64,000 bases of DNA, from the NCBI GenBank assembly GCA_016748015.1, contig JAAOMT010000366.1, positions 66,334-130,333 on the forward strand, given 5' to 3'. This DNA comes from Geosiphon pyriformis. Lineage: Eukaryota > Glomeromycota > Glomeromycetes > Archaeosporales > Geosiphonaceae. How positions within the stretch are numbered: the stretch's first letter is position 1; each line of letters starts with the position of its first letter. The notes under the pieces were generated by a model. The model did no database searches. It was given only the letters and a program-made list of their open reading frames with translations, and was not told the origin of the DNA. Both the position numbers and the translations under genes were made by a program. Below are positions 11,501 through 24,111 of the stretch, piece after piece.

Positions 11501-13905
11501 TTTATTCTAATTTAATAACAGAAATAAGAATGAGGTAAACTTTTGTTGTCTTTAATGAAATAGATTACTTAAATACCCTTCAGTGAATATAAATACTAAA
11601 AGTTTATTGCTTGCCTAAAATAGATTTTATTATTATTAAATGTTTTGAAAAATAATTTTTTTTATATATTTTAGCTATTATAGCTCTGGTCATTTGGGCT
11701 AAAAATTTAAAAATAATAATTCTAAATTAAGAAGCCCACATTAAAACTTGATTTTGCTGAGAACATTAAATAAATTTATTTATTCTATTAAAAAAAATCT
11801 TGTATTTTTTAACCAAAGTAGTATATCAAACAAAATTAAGAATAAAAGTCGTGACATAAAAGATCAATTTTTTGTTTTAACTGTTTTGGAAAGAACACAC
11901 TAATAAAAAAAATTTCTCAAAAGTATATGGTTTAAACAATAGATCTTATATACTTCAAAATATATGGTAAAACAATAGAAAACCCAGAATAATTAATAAT
12001 ATTTTAAAAATTATCTAAAATAAATTTCAAGTTTTTTCTTTAAGAGCGGACTATTTAACTAGAATTAAACAAAGTCACAATAGCTAATTTGTCAATAGTG
12101 AACTCTATAGATCTTAAAGAAGATATTAATCTGCAATTTTAAGATAAGAGAATTTTTCGAATTAATTTATTAATACATATTGACAAACTTTATGTTCATA
12201 TACCTAAAAATAACAAACAAACTCTAAAAAATAATAATAAATTTTAAACAAATTTTATTAATAAATAAATATAATAAGCATTTTTTAAAAAGTAATAGAA
12301 TAAAAATTAAATATGTTATTAATAATAAAAGAATCACTATTTTTAGCTTTGGCCCATTTTACATTGAGCAATTTGTGAAAATATTCTGATTTGGCAATCA
12401 AAAATTTATTGTTTGCTGATATTACTAGTTTGGTATAACAAAGTTAATATCTATAAATATTGAATTATTTAATAAATTAGTTTAAACTTTAATTATAACC
12501 AAAAAAATAGTATTTTCAAGCAATGGGAGTTTCTGCTTGTGTGTTATTGTTTTCAATAAAATAAGTTTTTTTTTGCAAAATTTTTATTAACTTATATAAG
12601 AAAAATGTTAAAGAATGTGAAAATATTCCTATAAAAATCTCAGTTTTGGCAAAAATTTTCTTTAATTAAAATACCAAATTGGGTTAATATTTTATTAAGT
12701 TTTGTTACATTGGTAAGGTGTTTAAAATAAACTTTTTACAACAGCCCAGAAAAAAAATTATATTAAGAAAAACTTTATTTGTCAAAAGTAATTTTTTGAT
12801 GTTTCAAAAGTGGAAGAGTATATTATTTTCTTTAAATATTTAAATTGGGAATTGTATATTAAAACACTTTTGGCCTTGAAATCCAATTATGTCAAAAGAA
12901 AAATACCCAAAACTTTTGGTAAAAGTCTCGATTTTCTTTAAATAAAAAAATACAGATGCTGACTTTATAAGCAATTCTCAAATCATAGCTAATTTAATTA
13001 TAAATAATAGACTTTTTAAATTGGCCAAGTACTTTTTTATATATAATTTTTATTAAGTTTATTTAAATGGATGTAATAGATGAATTTAATAGTTAAATAT
13101 AGTCAACTAATTGGCATAGCTATATTACATAGCTATTCTGCATTACATCTAAATTTGTTATTTTCACCCAAATTTCTTTTAATTAATCTACACATTTTAT
13201 TATGTATGCTTTTAACATTAATGTTATCATAATTTTACTAAATTCTTTTATTTTAAATATTAATTCTTGTATGTGTCCAATTTATTATCTTACATATTAT
13301 TAAGTTTTCTTCTTTGTTAACATCGTAAAATTTGTGTAATACAAACCAATTACATATATAATGCAGTTTTTATCTAGTAAATTTTGAATGTTTTTTGTGA
13401 AAAAATTTCAGATTTATTATCTTTGCTAAACACGAGTCAGCTACGAAATATTACCTTCACTTACATTATTCTCTTCTAAACTTCCAACCTGGTAACATTT
13501 GTAGACCCTTGGATAGGCAGCTAGTTACTGATGTTGCTAAATCCAGTTTCTTTATATTCACAATCTTCTTGCAATTGAGACCAATATTCTGGACATGATT
13601 GCAATAAGTGTGAAAGAGTTGCAAGGGAGCATTCTGAACGATAAAAACAAATTATTGCAGTGGATGGCAAATTTGATATTATAAATAGCCTTACTTAGTC
13701 CTCAAACAACAAAAATTAAGTTTTTCGAAAAAAATATTTAAAGGATTAGTAATTAGCCGCAATTTTCAGATGATTGGTCTATTAAGGTGGTCTAAATGTA
13801 ATTTTATAATGGTTTACCTTCTGGAATGTAGATAAATTCTATTTTAAAGTTTTTTTTTCGAAAATTGAAATAAAAAATTTAGAACTTTATTACTTATAAA
13901 TTAAA
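11501..13905. other. AT-rich intergenic stretch
   Basis: AT-rich with no supportable gene up to about 13.4 kb. From 13430 to 13900 the composition is more balanced (for example CCTTGGATAGGCAGCTAGTTAC near 13507), but frames are interrupted and nothing was recognised. This part may be downstream untranslated or decayed sequence of the kinase pseudogene that follows. Confidence 0.45.
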
Positions 13906-13909
13906 TAAA

Positions 13910-15148
13910 CTAACCTTTAGAAAGATCACTAATTTGCAAAGTCAAAACACGACTTGTATAAACTGCTTTTGGGTGAATTGCTGCTATTGTTGTTTTTGTT
14001 GTTGAAGCTTTTATTATCTCTTCTTTCTTTACCATTTCTTTTACATATTTCTCTGATTCTGAAAACAGGACTCTGAGTTCTAGATTATCCCTAAGTTCCA
14101 ACAACTTCTTTGGCAGTGGGATGATTCTTGGGATTAGCATCCCAACATATTTCAATTATTTCCGCAATACATGTTGGGGTAAGGGGGAAGGCATTCTTGG
14201 GTCTAAAACCTTTTAATATCTCATTTATAAGATGACAACGATCATAAAAAGGAGGCTTTCCTGTTGCTAATTCCCATAATAACATAGAAAAACTATAAAT
14301 ATCACCAGCCATTGTAAATTTCTCTCCTCTTAAAACCTCTAGTGGAATGTATGGAATCACTCCAAATATCTTTTGCTCCTTGGTGCCTTTCCTGTTGTTG
14401 CTTCATTGTTTGTAGGCTGACATAATTCGACGTCTCCAATTTCTACCCATTTTTGATTATGTTGTAATATGTTGCCCGAGTGTAGGTCACGATGAACCAT
14501 ACCAGAAGAATGAATGGAAGAAAGTCCAGAAGCTATATTACAAGCGTTTATTAATTTATCAACCCAACTATTAGAATAAAAATTTGTTTAATATATATTT
14601 CCGCATATCTCATTCTTGGGCAAACTCTATTATAAATCCATATTAGAGTGTTTCAGCGTTTTGTGTAATTCCTCTTATAACCTAAGTGCCAACCCTTATT
14701 AATAAACATAGCTCGTTGGATATTTAACTATTAATAGTATAAAAAATAATATATAAATATTAGCTAAATATGAATTAAATAAAAATAATTTATTTACCTC
14801 TTTAAACACTTCTTTACTGTTCTTTATAAATTTTATTGCCACTTCCTCTTCTTTTTCTGTTCCCCATCTTCCTCTTTTATATTCCATTTCACCATGATGT
14901 TTTATACTATTAAAATTAACTAATCCATCGATATAAGTTGCTTTATAAATTATACCGAACCCTCCTCTAGCAATTTTGTTGATATTCGACAAACGCTCCC
15001 ACGGAATCCATTCATAATAAATAACAGTACAATCTTTATTATTATTATTATTATTAGGTGGTGTATAGATTGGATTCTTTATTATTTCATCAACTACTTT
15101 ATTACCGCTTGAAAAGTCCTTACCACCGATAATACTCGTTACAATCAT
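13910..15148 (-). pseudogene. TKL kinase pseudogene
   Basis: The first exon (15148-14798) reads cleanly from MIVTSIIGG through the glycine loop ARGGFGIIYKA and the Lys of EEVAIKFIKNSKE to a GTAAAT donor. The middle is broken: GITQNAETL is followed by a stop, FIIEFAQE by another stop, and the frame shifts before LINACNIASGLSSIH and HRDLHSGN. DFG has become GDVELC, another shift precedes IFGVIPYIPLEVLRG (APE motif lost), and a last shift follows NHPTAKEV. The end, IHPKAVYTSRVLTLQISDL, is a tail also seen in the 31.8 kb kinase (IHPFAFYTSRFLLFPNL). Two stops, at least three frameshifts and lost catalytic motifs make activity very unlikely. Confidence 0.8.
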
Positions 15149-15149
15149 G

Positions 15150-17080
15150 AGCTTCTAGACGAGTTCTTTTAATTTCAAGGATTTCCATGGTGTGGATAAA
15201 GTATAGGATGGATAAAATGTGAATACTTTATGAGAAGAAGCTTTTTAAAAAGTAATTTTTTAAAGGCGGGGTTCGGATTTATTATTTATTCCTAAAAATC
15301 GTATTAAGTAGCTATAGTAAATAAAGATGCCAAACAAGTTGCGACAAGAATAAAACGATTTAGGTTTCGTGTGATACATAAGAAATACAGTAATACATAA
15401 TTACTGCATCTTAAATGTCTTAAGCTGATTCAATCAATATGTGTATTAAAATTTGAGCGTGATTTATAAATTTGGAAATTTAAAAACTAAGTTTGTATAA
15501 ATGCAAGAGAACATAATAAATATTAGTTTTTAAATATATTATAACATTGATATTAAGTTATCTTGCATTTAAAAAAAATTTGTAATTCAAAGAAAATTTT
15601 GCCCATTATTTTCTGCTAGGGCTGTATTTATTAAATATTTTATGTTACATTTTCTAAGCGAATTGTGCAAATTTCTGTAAAAATTCGCTAAATATCATTT
15701 TATTTTGAAAGCCTTGAGACTTTATAATGGCTAAAATAATTATAACAAATAATATCATGTTTAAAAGACAAAAAACTAAAAATTTATTTAATACAATTCT
15801 TAATAAGAATACATTCACTATAATTTTCTATTATTATCTCACACCTATAATGCATTAATCTAACCAAATTTGTATTTGAAATAGAATTTCATCCTTTATA
15901 GTAATATTTTATAAATTTTTGATCTGGATTATTAAATAGTCAATCTATTATTTTGGAAATATTTGTTCAGAAAAATGATTTGGTGAACAGCTGATCATTT
16001 TTACAGTCTCCAGTGGGAGCCCTATTCGCCCGTTCTCCCCTCCTATTTTTAGAATTAGCTATTAATTTAATTATTAAGACAATAATTATTGCTTTAACAA
16101 GTGAAGTTTATTACATTTTTTGATAAATATATGAAATAAAACTTCTAGAACTGTAAAAAATTGTTTTATAAAATATTAATTAATAATAATAATATGTTAT
16201 TATTATTTATTTATATTTTAGTATTGTTTTTTACATTACATTATATTATATTATATTATATTATGTTATACTACTTATTAATAATATTTAAATTGAAAAA
16301 TATGTTGTAATATTAAAAATTGAATAATAAAATAATTCAAAATATATATATTAACAAAATGAAAAATTCAATAGTAGTTTTGTTTATTTAATTATAATCT
16401 TTAAAATAAAATAAAAAAGCAGTTTTTAATAAATAAAATTTATCAAAAATATTAATTAATGTATAAATTTTAAAAAATAAACCTTAATAAAACTATAATT
16501 TTTTATTTTTAAAAATATTAGCTATACAACTTAAAAAATATAGCAGTCAAATTAATAATTTTCGTTAAAAAAATTACCGTGATTAGTATTAAATAATAAA
16601 ATGATTAAAAAATATTTTTATTTTTTAAACTAAAATACATAACTTTTAAATAACAAAATTATGGTTTATATTTTTTTTAGACGTAGTTATTTCAATTATT
16701 TTTAATAAATTGGTTAGGTTATTTTTTACTCTAATAATGCTATTTTTTAATTACATTTATGACTTTGTGAAAGCATGCCCCATGTGATTGAGATAGTAAT
16801 CAAATAAAAAATATCTTTATCGCTATTATGAATGATTTTTGGCAATGGATATAGACGAGATCTTACTTTTTTTATGTCGTGCACACTGCGACTCCAAATT
16901 TTAGGACGCTGAAGAGCAAAGACTTAGCAGCTAATATAATAGATAACTTATTCTTATGCTTATTTGCTTTTCAGATGTTTACAGTGAAAGAATATAAAGA
17001 CAAAGATACGAATGTCCCCGAACTTTCCTATACTATCAATATCATCTATATTATAAAACTTCCATATAAATTAAGCTAAA
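15150..17080. other. AT-rich stretch with one GC-rich island
   Basis: Mostly AT-rich, with TTATA-type simple sequence near 16235-16265. A compact GC-rich island at about 16003-16045 begins TACAGTCTCCAGTGGGAG, the TA-CAGT style of a Tc1/mariner end. No partner end was found in the window. The open frame at 16879-17079 has no recognisable features. Confidence 0.4.
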
Positions 17081-18790
17081 AAAATATGCAATCTACTAAA
17101 ATATTTTCTTGCATCCGTAGTTAAGAGCAGAATAAAAAATTCATTACTTCTGAAATTACTATCTTCAGACTCTCGCACTTCAAACATCCCAAGACCTCAA
17201 TGTTATCATCAGCTAGGTGCCTCCAAACTATGAGCACACAAATTGATGAGTGAAGCATCTTTCAACCTGTCTGCAATTATGTCCCACCAATTAGCCAACA
17301 CACGTATCTTTCAAAGAGTCCAAGTCCAGTAATATTTTTGTTGATCTCATCCGAAATAATAATAATAAACCACCCAATGGGGACGTTAAAAGGACGATGA
17401 CAAACTTTCCACCCATAATTATCAGAATTCACCTTCATATACAAATCCAATTGTCTTCAACTTATCCAACATGGTCATTGAACATCCAACTTTACTTTGA
17501 CATCTTCAGCAGCTTCGACATCTTTAGCCTACTTTCCTAGAGCCACTTTTTGCTCTTCTCTGATGCGCATTCTCTCCTCACTCCTAGCTACACGCAATAT
17601 GTTTTACATATCAAGGTACACACCCCAGGTTTAACTAAACGACCAGGTGAAAATTGAGGTCACCAAATCGTCACCATCGCTGCGGAAAGTTTTGGTTTTG
17701 AAGTAAGCAGTACGAAAATAGAAAACAATGTTCCAACAAAATTCGACGTGAATATTTTTCTATACAGCAAATGGCGAAGTCGATAGAACCTTCTGGCACT
17801 TCCAAACTGCAGGTGATCTCAATATTGAATCTCTTTTCAACCCTCATTGCCGGGTATACGTTTTTCCGTAATCAGTGATTAGCAAAAATTCCAATAATTG
17901 GTTTTGAATCGATTTTTGCCAAAAAATCGACATCCTATTTTTCTCATTAGCAGATTGCGGAATAATTGAGTACATTTAAACTTTCCTAAAGCTTTAATGC
18001 ACTTTTTCTCAGCTTTTGTTTACATACTGGGCTGGATTTATACCCTTGATCCCAGCAAACCATCTATCTGCAGAACAATAATCAAAATGTTTAGCATACT
18101 TTCACGTTTGATGAATGGTCAAAATATTAATAATGCCTCAGATGATATTGGGTTTTGAACGATCGTGTTAGTTACCTGTGAACTTGCGTGTAGGTTTGAG
18201 GGATAACTTTATGGTTCAGCTTCTATCAAATATAAACAATTAGCAGCCACGAAAAGTTTTGAGTGATTGAACAGATTGCTCTCTCCTCATTTAACTAAAC
18301 AGTCTAGTCCGCGATATACTTACTAGTAAGGGGAAAATACTGCTTTTCCAATACGCTTGAATTAAAGCATTTTTTAGAGTATGTACATATCAGCCATTAT
18401 TTCATTTTTCATCAGATTCTTGCAGCACTTTATAGATTGATGAAGGGCACTGTTGTACTTGTCTAAGGCATAGTTTCGAAAGGAGTCGAGAGGCGCATTC
18501 AGGCATCCAATTAACGTGACGCTGCTGCATGACTTGACAAAAAAAAGTTGAGCATTTTGTTTTAGCCATAGCTAGTCAACTATACGATTAATAGCTTCAG
18601 ACAGATCCAAACTCTGTTATAGACGCCTCGAGTGCCCCAAAAACCCAATAATTCTGTATCCCAAGGATAGCTGGCCATCAACTAGAGGATGACTTGCGAT
18701 TTCTGGCTTCCGATAGAGCCAAACTGGGTCGCACATTATTTAGTTAGCCGCAAAAAAATATCAACCGTCTAGAAAATTAAATTTTTATGA
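17081..18790 (-). pseudogene. Decayed protein-coding region, unidentified
   Basis: Base composition is clearly less AT-rich than the surroundings. The minus strand contains protein-like runs interrupted by stops and shifts, for example VWLYRKPEIASHPLVDGQ (near 18700), VEKRFNIEITCSLEVPEGS (near 17860-17800) and EERMRIREEQKVALGK (near 17580-17530). These look like remnants of one or more genes or a transposon. I could not assign a family, and the boundaries are approximate. Confidence 0.4.
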
Positions 18791-18896
18791 ATATAGGTAA
18801 AAAACACATGACACACTGATCGCGTGATTGAGTAGAGATGACGAGCTAATTGTCATACGCTAATTTTGGCTGATTTTTCGTCCACAAAAACAAAGT

Positions 18897-21268
18897 ATGT
18901 CAGCGGAAAATAAAACACCGTTCTTTAAAAGACCCCTTTTCCGGTTCCTTACTCAACCCGAGGTCATATCCACGATCAGTTCTATAACTGCAGATGAGAT
19001 ACTCGCCTACTATCAACAAGAATGGCCGAACGGCAACTTTTCGAAAATATACGACGCGCTAGCCAAGGATTTGGAAGAAATTCTCGATTCAAATTTCTTC
19101 AATAGAGATATAACGAGCGTTTTGAGAAATATTAGGGACGCTTGGAGAGTAAGTAAAGTGCGCTTTTGTTGATCTGGCTTTGGCTTACGAGGGGAGGGAG
19201 GATTAGGAAGGACTGCGGGTCACTTACACGTACGGGGACTGTGGGTCACTTGCATGTGGCAAACTTGGGGACTGTGGGTCACTCGAGTTTGTAAGTCTTG
19301 GGGACTGTGGGTCACACAAGACCTAAACCACATTACTCGCATCCTGTAGCCGTTTTCGAAGCTGGTTGTATACAGTGAGAGCATCTTATAATAACACATT
19401 ATAATTTTCATCTTTTTGTTTTCGGAGTCATGGAAAAAACAAAATCTTAAACAAGTCCGTCGCAATCAGTTTGTGAGTGTGGTGTATTTTTTGGATCCTT
19501 GCTTTCTTCTGTTAAAAAAGCTTATCACAGTCTTTTCTTTTCACAAGCATCACTAAATATCAAAAAAGTGTTGCCACAGTTGTTGACGTTGAAACTAGCA
19601 AGTGGGTTGAAGAAGCAATAAATAATGATGGTGAAATTCTTATTTCCAATAAGAGGCACATTAATACTGAAGATGTACTGGAAACTGCATGTCCAGAAAG
19701 TGTTAAGAAGGTAAGATCAACATATATAGTTCTGCATTCAAAGCCTTTTCTTATATTATGGATATCCACACAGATTAAAACCATGAAAGATCTATCTGCA
19801 TCTGCTTCCTCCGCAAGTGGTTATAATGAATCGCATGATCTCAATGACTCCGAAGATAGCGAGACAGAATCTATTGACGTGGAACAAGATAACAAAGAAA
19901 TCAGGAGTCTTACGGAGGTATTTTGGTATTTGTTATCGTTTATGCATAATAATTATGCTTAGCTTATTTATATAATCTTAAGAACGAGGTGGACATTCTT
20001 AAAAAATTGCTTAAAATTCTGGTCGCATGTCAAGAAAAAGACAGAGAAGCTGGAAAAGATTTTTTGACATCAGTATCCCTCAATGGCATTATAGATTTAT
20101 CAGACGACGAAACATACAAGCAGATTAAGAAGTCCTTGAATAAGGATCAAATGACTTGGCTTGAAGAATTTCTGCGGAAAAAAACTTTTAATCAGACCCC
20201 CGAATTTACACAGTACATTAATCAATTTACTGAGGATGCGTGCATCCGAGCTGAGATTCCAACTATTGTTCGCAAGTCTTTTATTCTCGGAAGATTTGAT
20301 CCTTTTCATTATGAAGCACATGATATCGCCCAGCAAATATTAACACATCTGTAAGTATTTTTATATTAACAATAGCCAATTTTTTATACTATTACTTATT
20401 TTTTACAAATAGTTCTGTCCGACTTGAAGCTCCAATGAGAGTTGAATATAAAGGCCTCGATCGCGAAAGAACTTATGCAATTGACACTATAGTGTACATT
20501 TTAAATCGACTATTTAGGATGCACCAAGATGAATTGGATGTTGCATGGTAAATATAAATTTGAAGTTTTAAGTTATTAATCTTGCTAATTTTTTGTTTGT
20601 TTAATTAAGGATTGAACAAACTACTCCAGACACAAAAAATCATAAGTTTGATGGACTTTACAAAGTAATTAGGACAACTAATAAAAACCAGGTTATAATT
20701 ATTACAGAATTTTCATATGCAAGAAAGACGCCGTTGTCGAAAAAAAATGGTGATCAGCTAAAATTGTGTCGAAATTCAATGAGAACTCTAAACAAATTAT
20801 TACAAATTGTACCAAAGGGCTGTGCACGTGTTTATTTAGTACAATCTTTCAGTAAGTATTACAATCAGAAATTGGATAGTATAAAGTTTGGTTATTTACA
20901 TATATTAAATATTTTTTATAGATGGATTTATTGAAATTAAATATTTAGTTCGACCACTTCCATCAATTTATATACTTCAACGCTTCATGTGTATAAAAAT
21001 ACCTGTTTCTTTTGGAGACTTTGAACAAATTGCTCATGATTTAAAGGACTTAATGAATTGGCAGGTAAGTAAATAATTGAAATAAATACTCGTAAACATT
21101 TTGTCAAATACTTATAATCATTATCTTTTGTTATTACAGGTTGATGTTTTGTCAACGGTTAGGGCAGTGAATAAGGCAACTACTGCAAATATAATGGGAG
21201 ACAATAATCTTCATATAACTTTAGTAAACGATACACCATTAAAGAAAAAAGACAAAACCAACCTTTAA
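18897..21268 (+). CDS. Eight-exon gene, possible PD-(D/E)XK nuclease-fold protein (530 aa)
   Basis: Exons 18897-19148, 19531-19710, 19774-19917, 19983-20350, 20413-20547, 20610-20851, 20922-21064 and 21140-21268 all have GT-AG borders and join in phase to give 530 residues. The N-terminal third is helical and unassigned; residues 145-192 are acidic and Ser-rich (likely disordered). The C-terminal half contains KFDGLYKV (D374), a hydrophobic strand VIIITEFS (E393, S395) and DQLKLCR (K411). This spacing is reminiscent of divergent PD-(D/E)XK nuclease-like proteins, where D and ExK/ExS lie on a beta hairpin. That is an inference from pattern, not a confirmed domain. No intact transposon surrounds it. 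Intron 1 holds a minisatellite. Confidence 0.8.
19210..19316 (+). repeat. Minisatellite in intron 1 (GGGGACTGTGGGTCAC)
   Basis: Four copies of a GGGGACTGTGGGTCAC-type word (the first is GGACTGCGGGTCAC), spaced about 26, 33 and 33 bases apart with variable bases between. It lies wholly within the first intron of the eight-exon gene. Confidence 0.75.
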
Positions 21269-21269
21269 G

Positions 21270-21975
21270 TCCTAGAACACCATGTTTTGGATCACCTTGT
21301 TCTGAATTGCCATTTAATTCATTAGTCTAGTTTAATTATTTAGGTTTTAAAAATTATCAATTTTATACACATGTGATTGTTCAATTTATTAATTTGTTTT
21401 TGTTTGGAGCAATAATTATTAAAAGTTGGATAAAATACCTGTATCGCCAATTATCACAACCTCACCTCTACGCATTTGTAAAATGTACCGATATTAACAA
21501 CAATTTAAGAAAAAATGATTTCAATCTCCATTTTCTTTTGTACTAAACCTTCTATATTTTCTTAAGCTTATTTGCACTTCCTAATCTTACAGTTTTAAAG
21601 TACCAGTGAAAAATTAAAGTCTTTTAACAAATAAATCAAGGAAAATTCTTCAATTAAAAACCTTAATATTACAGAATAAAATTTTATTGATCCACGATAT
21701 TTTTCGGATATGTCAATTTTTATACTAAATGTTTATGATAGTTTTAAGAAATTCCAGATTATTCTGTCACATAGGAATTTTTTCCATGGGCTTCCAAATT
21801 AAAAAATGCTCAAATAAATAAAATCTCTTTTCAATAAACATTCAATTAGAAATCTTGTGTTCAGGCTTTTTGAATACGCTGGCTGAAATTTCATTTATCC
21901 GTTTCACTTTTAAAACTTTTTTTCAAAACATCACAATTGTCAAAGACTTTTCTGGTTTCGATTCACTTTAACAGC
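21270..21975. other. 3' flank of the eight-exon gene, no gene seen
   Basis: AT-rich sequence downstream of the stop at 21268. It probably includes the 3' UTR (AATAAAA-like words occur). No further reading frame is supportable. Confidence 0.4.
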
Positions 21976-21982
21976 TTTTGCA

Positions 21983-22150
21983 TTATTCTTGAGGTATTCC
22001 AGCCTCTTTATTAACTGGAAAAGTATATAAAGTAATTTTGAATATGTATTCAGGTTTTATGTTATAGGCAAAGCTTACCAATTTCTGCATGTTGCTTTTT
22101 GCATGGAAAGCATCTAAATTTTTTGGATTCGCAGTTAACACACTTTGGTG
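21983..22150 (-). CDS. Possible last two exons of a zinc-knuckle-like protein
   Basis: A 72-base segment (22150-22079) is bounded by TTTCAG and GTAAGC and encodes PKCVNCESKKFRCFPCKKQH followed by AEI. Its Cys/His spacing C-x2-C-x6-C-x2-C-x3-H looks metal-binding. An intron ending TTTTCCAG (22015) joins it in phase to 22014-21983, giving VNKEAGIPQE and a stop. No upstream exon was found, so this is a fragment or a misread. The unspliced frame across the same bases shows no such pattern. Confidence 0.3.
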   Translation of the reverse strand, partial: HQSVLTANPKNLDAFHAKSNMQKLVSFAYNIKPEYIFKITLYTFPVNKEAGIPQE

Positions 22151-22154
22151 CTGA

Positions 22155-23860
22155 AATAGAGAGGACAAAATACATGCTTCTAAACTTCCCTTAGAACAAA
22201 GAGTTTATAATGTTGAGTCCATGCTCAAAAACCACAGTGTTAATGATTCTACTATTACTACTGACATGAATGGTTTTTTTACGCAATCGTTTTCAGTCCA
22301 AAGCAAAAAAAGATCTTGAAGACAGAAATTACAATTTTCAAATTATTATCTCATTTCCAATATTGGTTTTGGCATTAATTTCAAAAGACTTCGACTGTGT
22401 GTTTATTAAAATAATTAAGTTGCAAACTGGTTAAAAAATTTGTGGTTGCCCACAAAAATAAGATTTATAGGCTTTATTAAATTTATCTTCCATCTTGATA
22501 GTACAAGGCTTATGGTTTTGTCAAGTAAGAATTCAATAAATTAATAAGAACTATTTCAAAATATTTTTATAATTAACATTAATTTTATTTTCTAATTAGA
22601 AGAAAAGCAATTTTCTAGATAAATATGTATTTGTATTTTTTTTACCTAAACCAAATTAATTTATTTATATTTTAGATATACATAATATAAAAAACAAAAC
22701 AAAAGATACAAAAAAAAGTATAAACAATGGGATAAGTCAAGAGAGTGGAAAAAGCAAATTTGATATAATTATTAAAAATACAAATGTTCTCTAATTCTTT
22801 TCATAAAATCTTGCTTTAATAATAAATGGACTATACTATATTGGTTTATATTAATCAATTATTATTAGTATTATAGAGCTATAAAGCAGTTTATTTTAGA
22901 TTTTTCTTTGGCTAAAAAATTAAACATATCAAGAAATAGGTATTTATTTAGCTTAATTACTATTTTTATTAGTGTTTGAACTTTTCTTATATTATATTTA
23001 TTCACAGTTGGCTATGAAAATTTTATTGAAAATAATATTAACTGTATTATATGCTTTTTTTTCTGGAGAAGCTTAATTTACATACTATTAAAGCATTAAC
23101 AAAGAAACACAACTCTATAAAATAAATCTAAGATTGCTTTATTTTCCTATTTTAAACCGTAAATAATTATGAGTGTGTTATGTTCGAATACCATTTCTTC
23201 TTAAAACGCCCAATTATTAAAGCTTTATACAGTGAAAAATTTACATTAAATTGGAAAACAAAAAATAGTTTTTAAACTTTGTTAAATATTTTTGTATTCA
23301 TTATAAGTTGAACCGAATTTTTATCATTCAGGGTTTAAAATATTATGTTTTTAACAAATTTCCATTATAGATAAATTAAAATTTTGAATTGATAAAATTT
23401 ATCGATCGTCTATATAATTTTTGGCTTGTAGCTACTTGGAGTTTCGAATCATAAAGTTTTACTTTTCCAAATGAAAACTAGAATTTATGACTTTACATTT
23501 AGCTAGTTCAATGAATGTCAGTAAAAAGAATTCAACCCGTTAAATAAACTGATTTTAATAATTTCAAGGTAAAAAAATTATCAAGTAAAACATAAAATAA
23601 CAACAATTGTATTATTTTGTTAACAATATTATAAGTAATTTTGTTGAATTATATTCTGTAATTTTGTGGTAATATCTTTCTATAATATCTGAAAGTTTTT
23701 TTTTTTAGAGTTTTTTGTATAAAAAACAAAAATTTAATAATTTAATGACTTTTAATACTTAATGTCTTACTTTCTTAACATAATAACTGGTTTATTCTGG
23801 TATTTTTGACTCTTTTGATAAGCTATTCAATTTTTTATAAGTTAACCTTACGCTTTAATT
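22155..23860. other. AT-rich stretch, no supportable gene
   Basis: AT-rich sequence with no convincing frame on either strand. Its right end directly precedes the PP2-like 3' exons and would be intron or inversion-breakpoint sequence if the inversion model is right. Confidence 0.4.
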
Positions 23861-23864
23861 TTAG

Positions 23865-24068
23865 TTCCAGCAGGCTCTTATCATGTTATATGGCGCATCA
23901 AAGCTGATCGGCGTGCTATTCTGCAATACCTTAAATTCGAAGCTGTTATTTTGGATTCTTCGGTAATTGTGCAATTGTAAACAACTGTTTTCAATTCTTA
24001 GTATTAATATGTAGCTGAAATTAGGAATAGGAAGACGGTGATTCAATAAATCTAATAGACATGACGGT

Positions 24069-24111
<43 letters not shown>

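Noticed and set aside
20100-20336. Minus-strand ORF over the eight-exon gene
   Set aside because: It is antisense to a well-supported exon whose splice phases agree on the plus strand.
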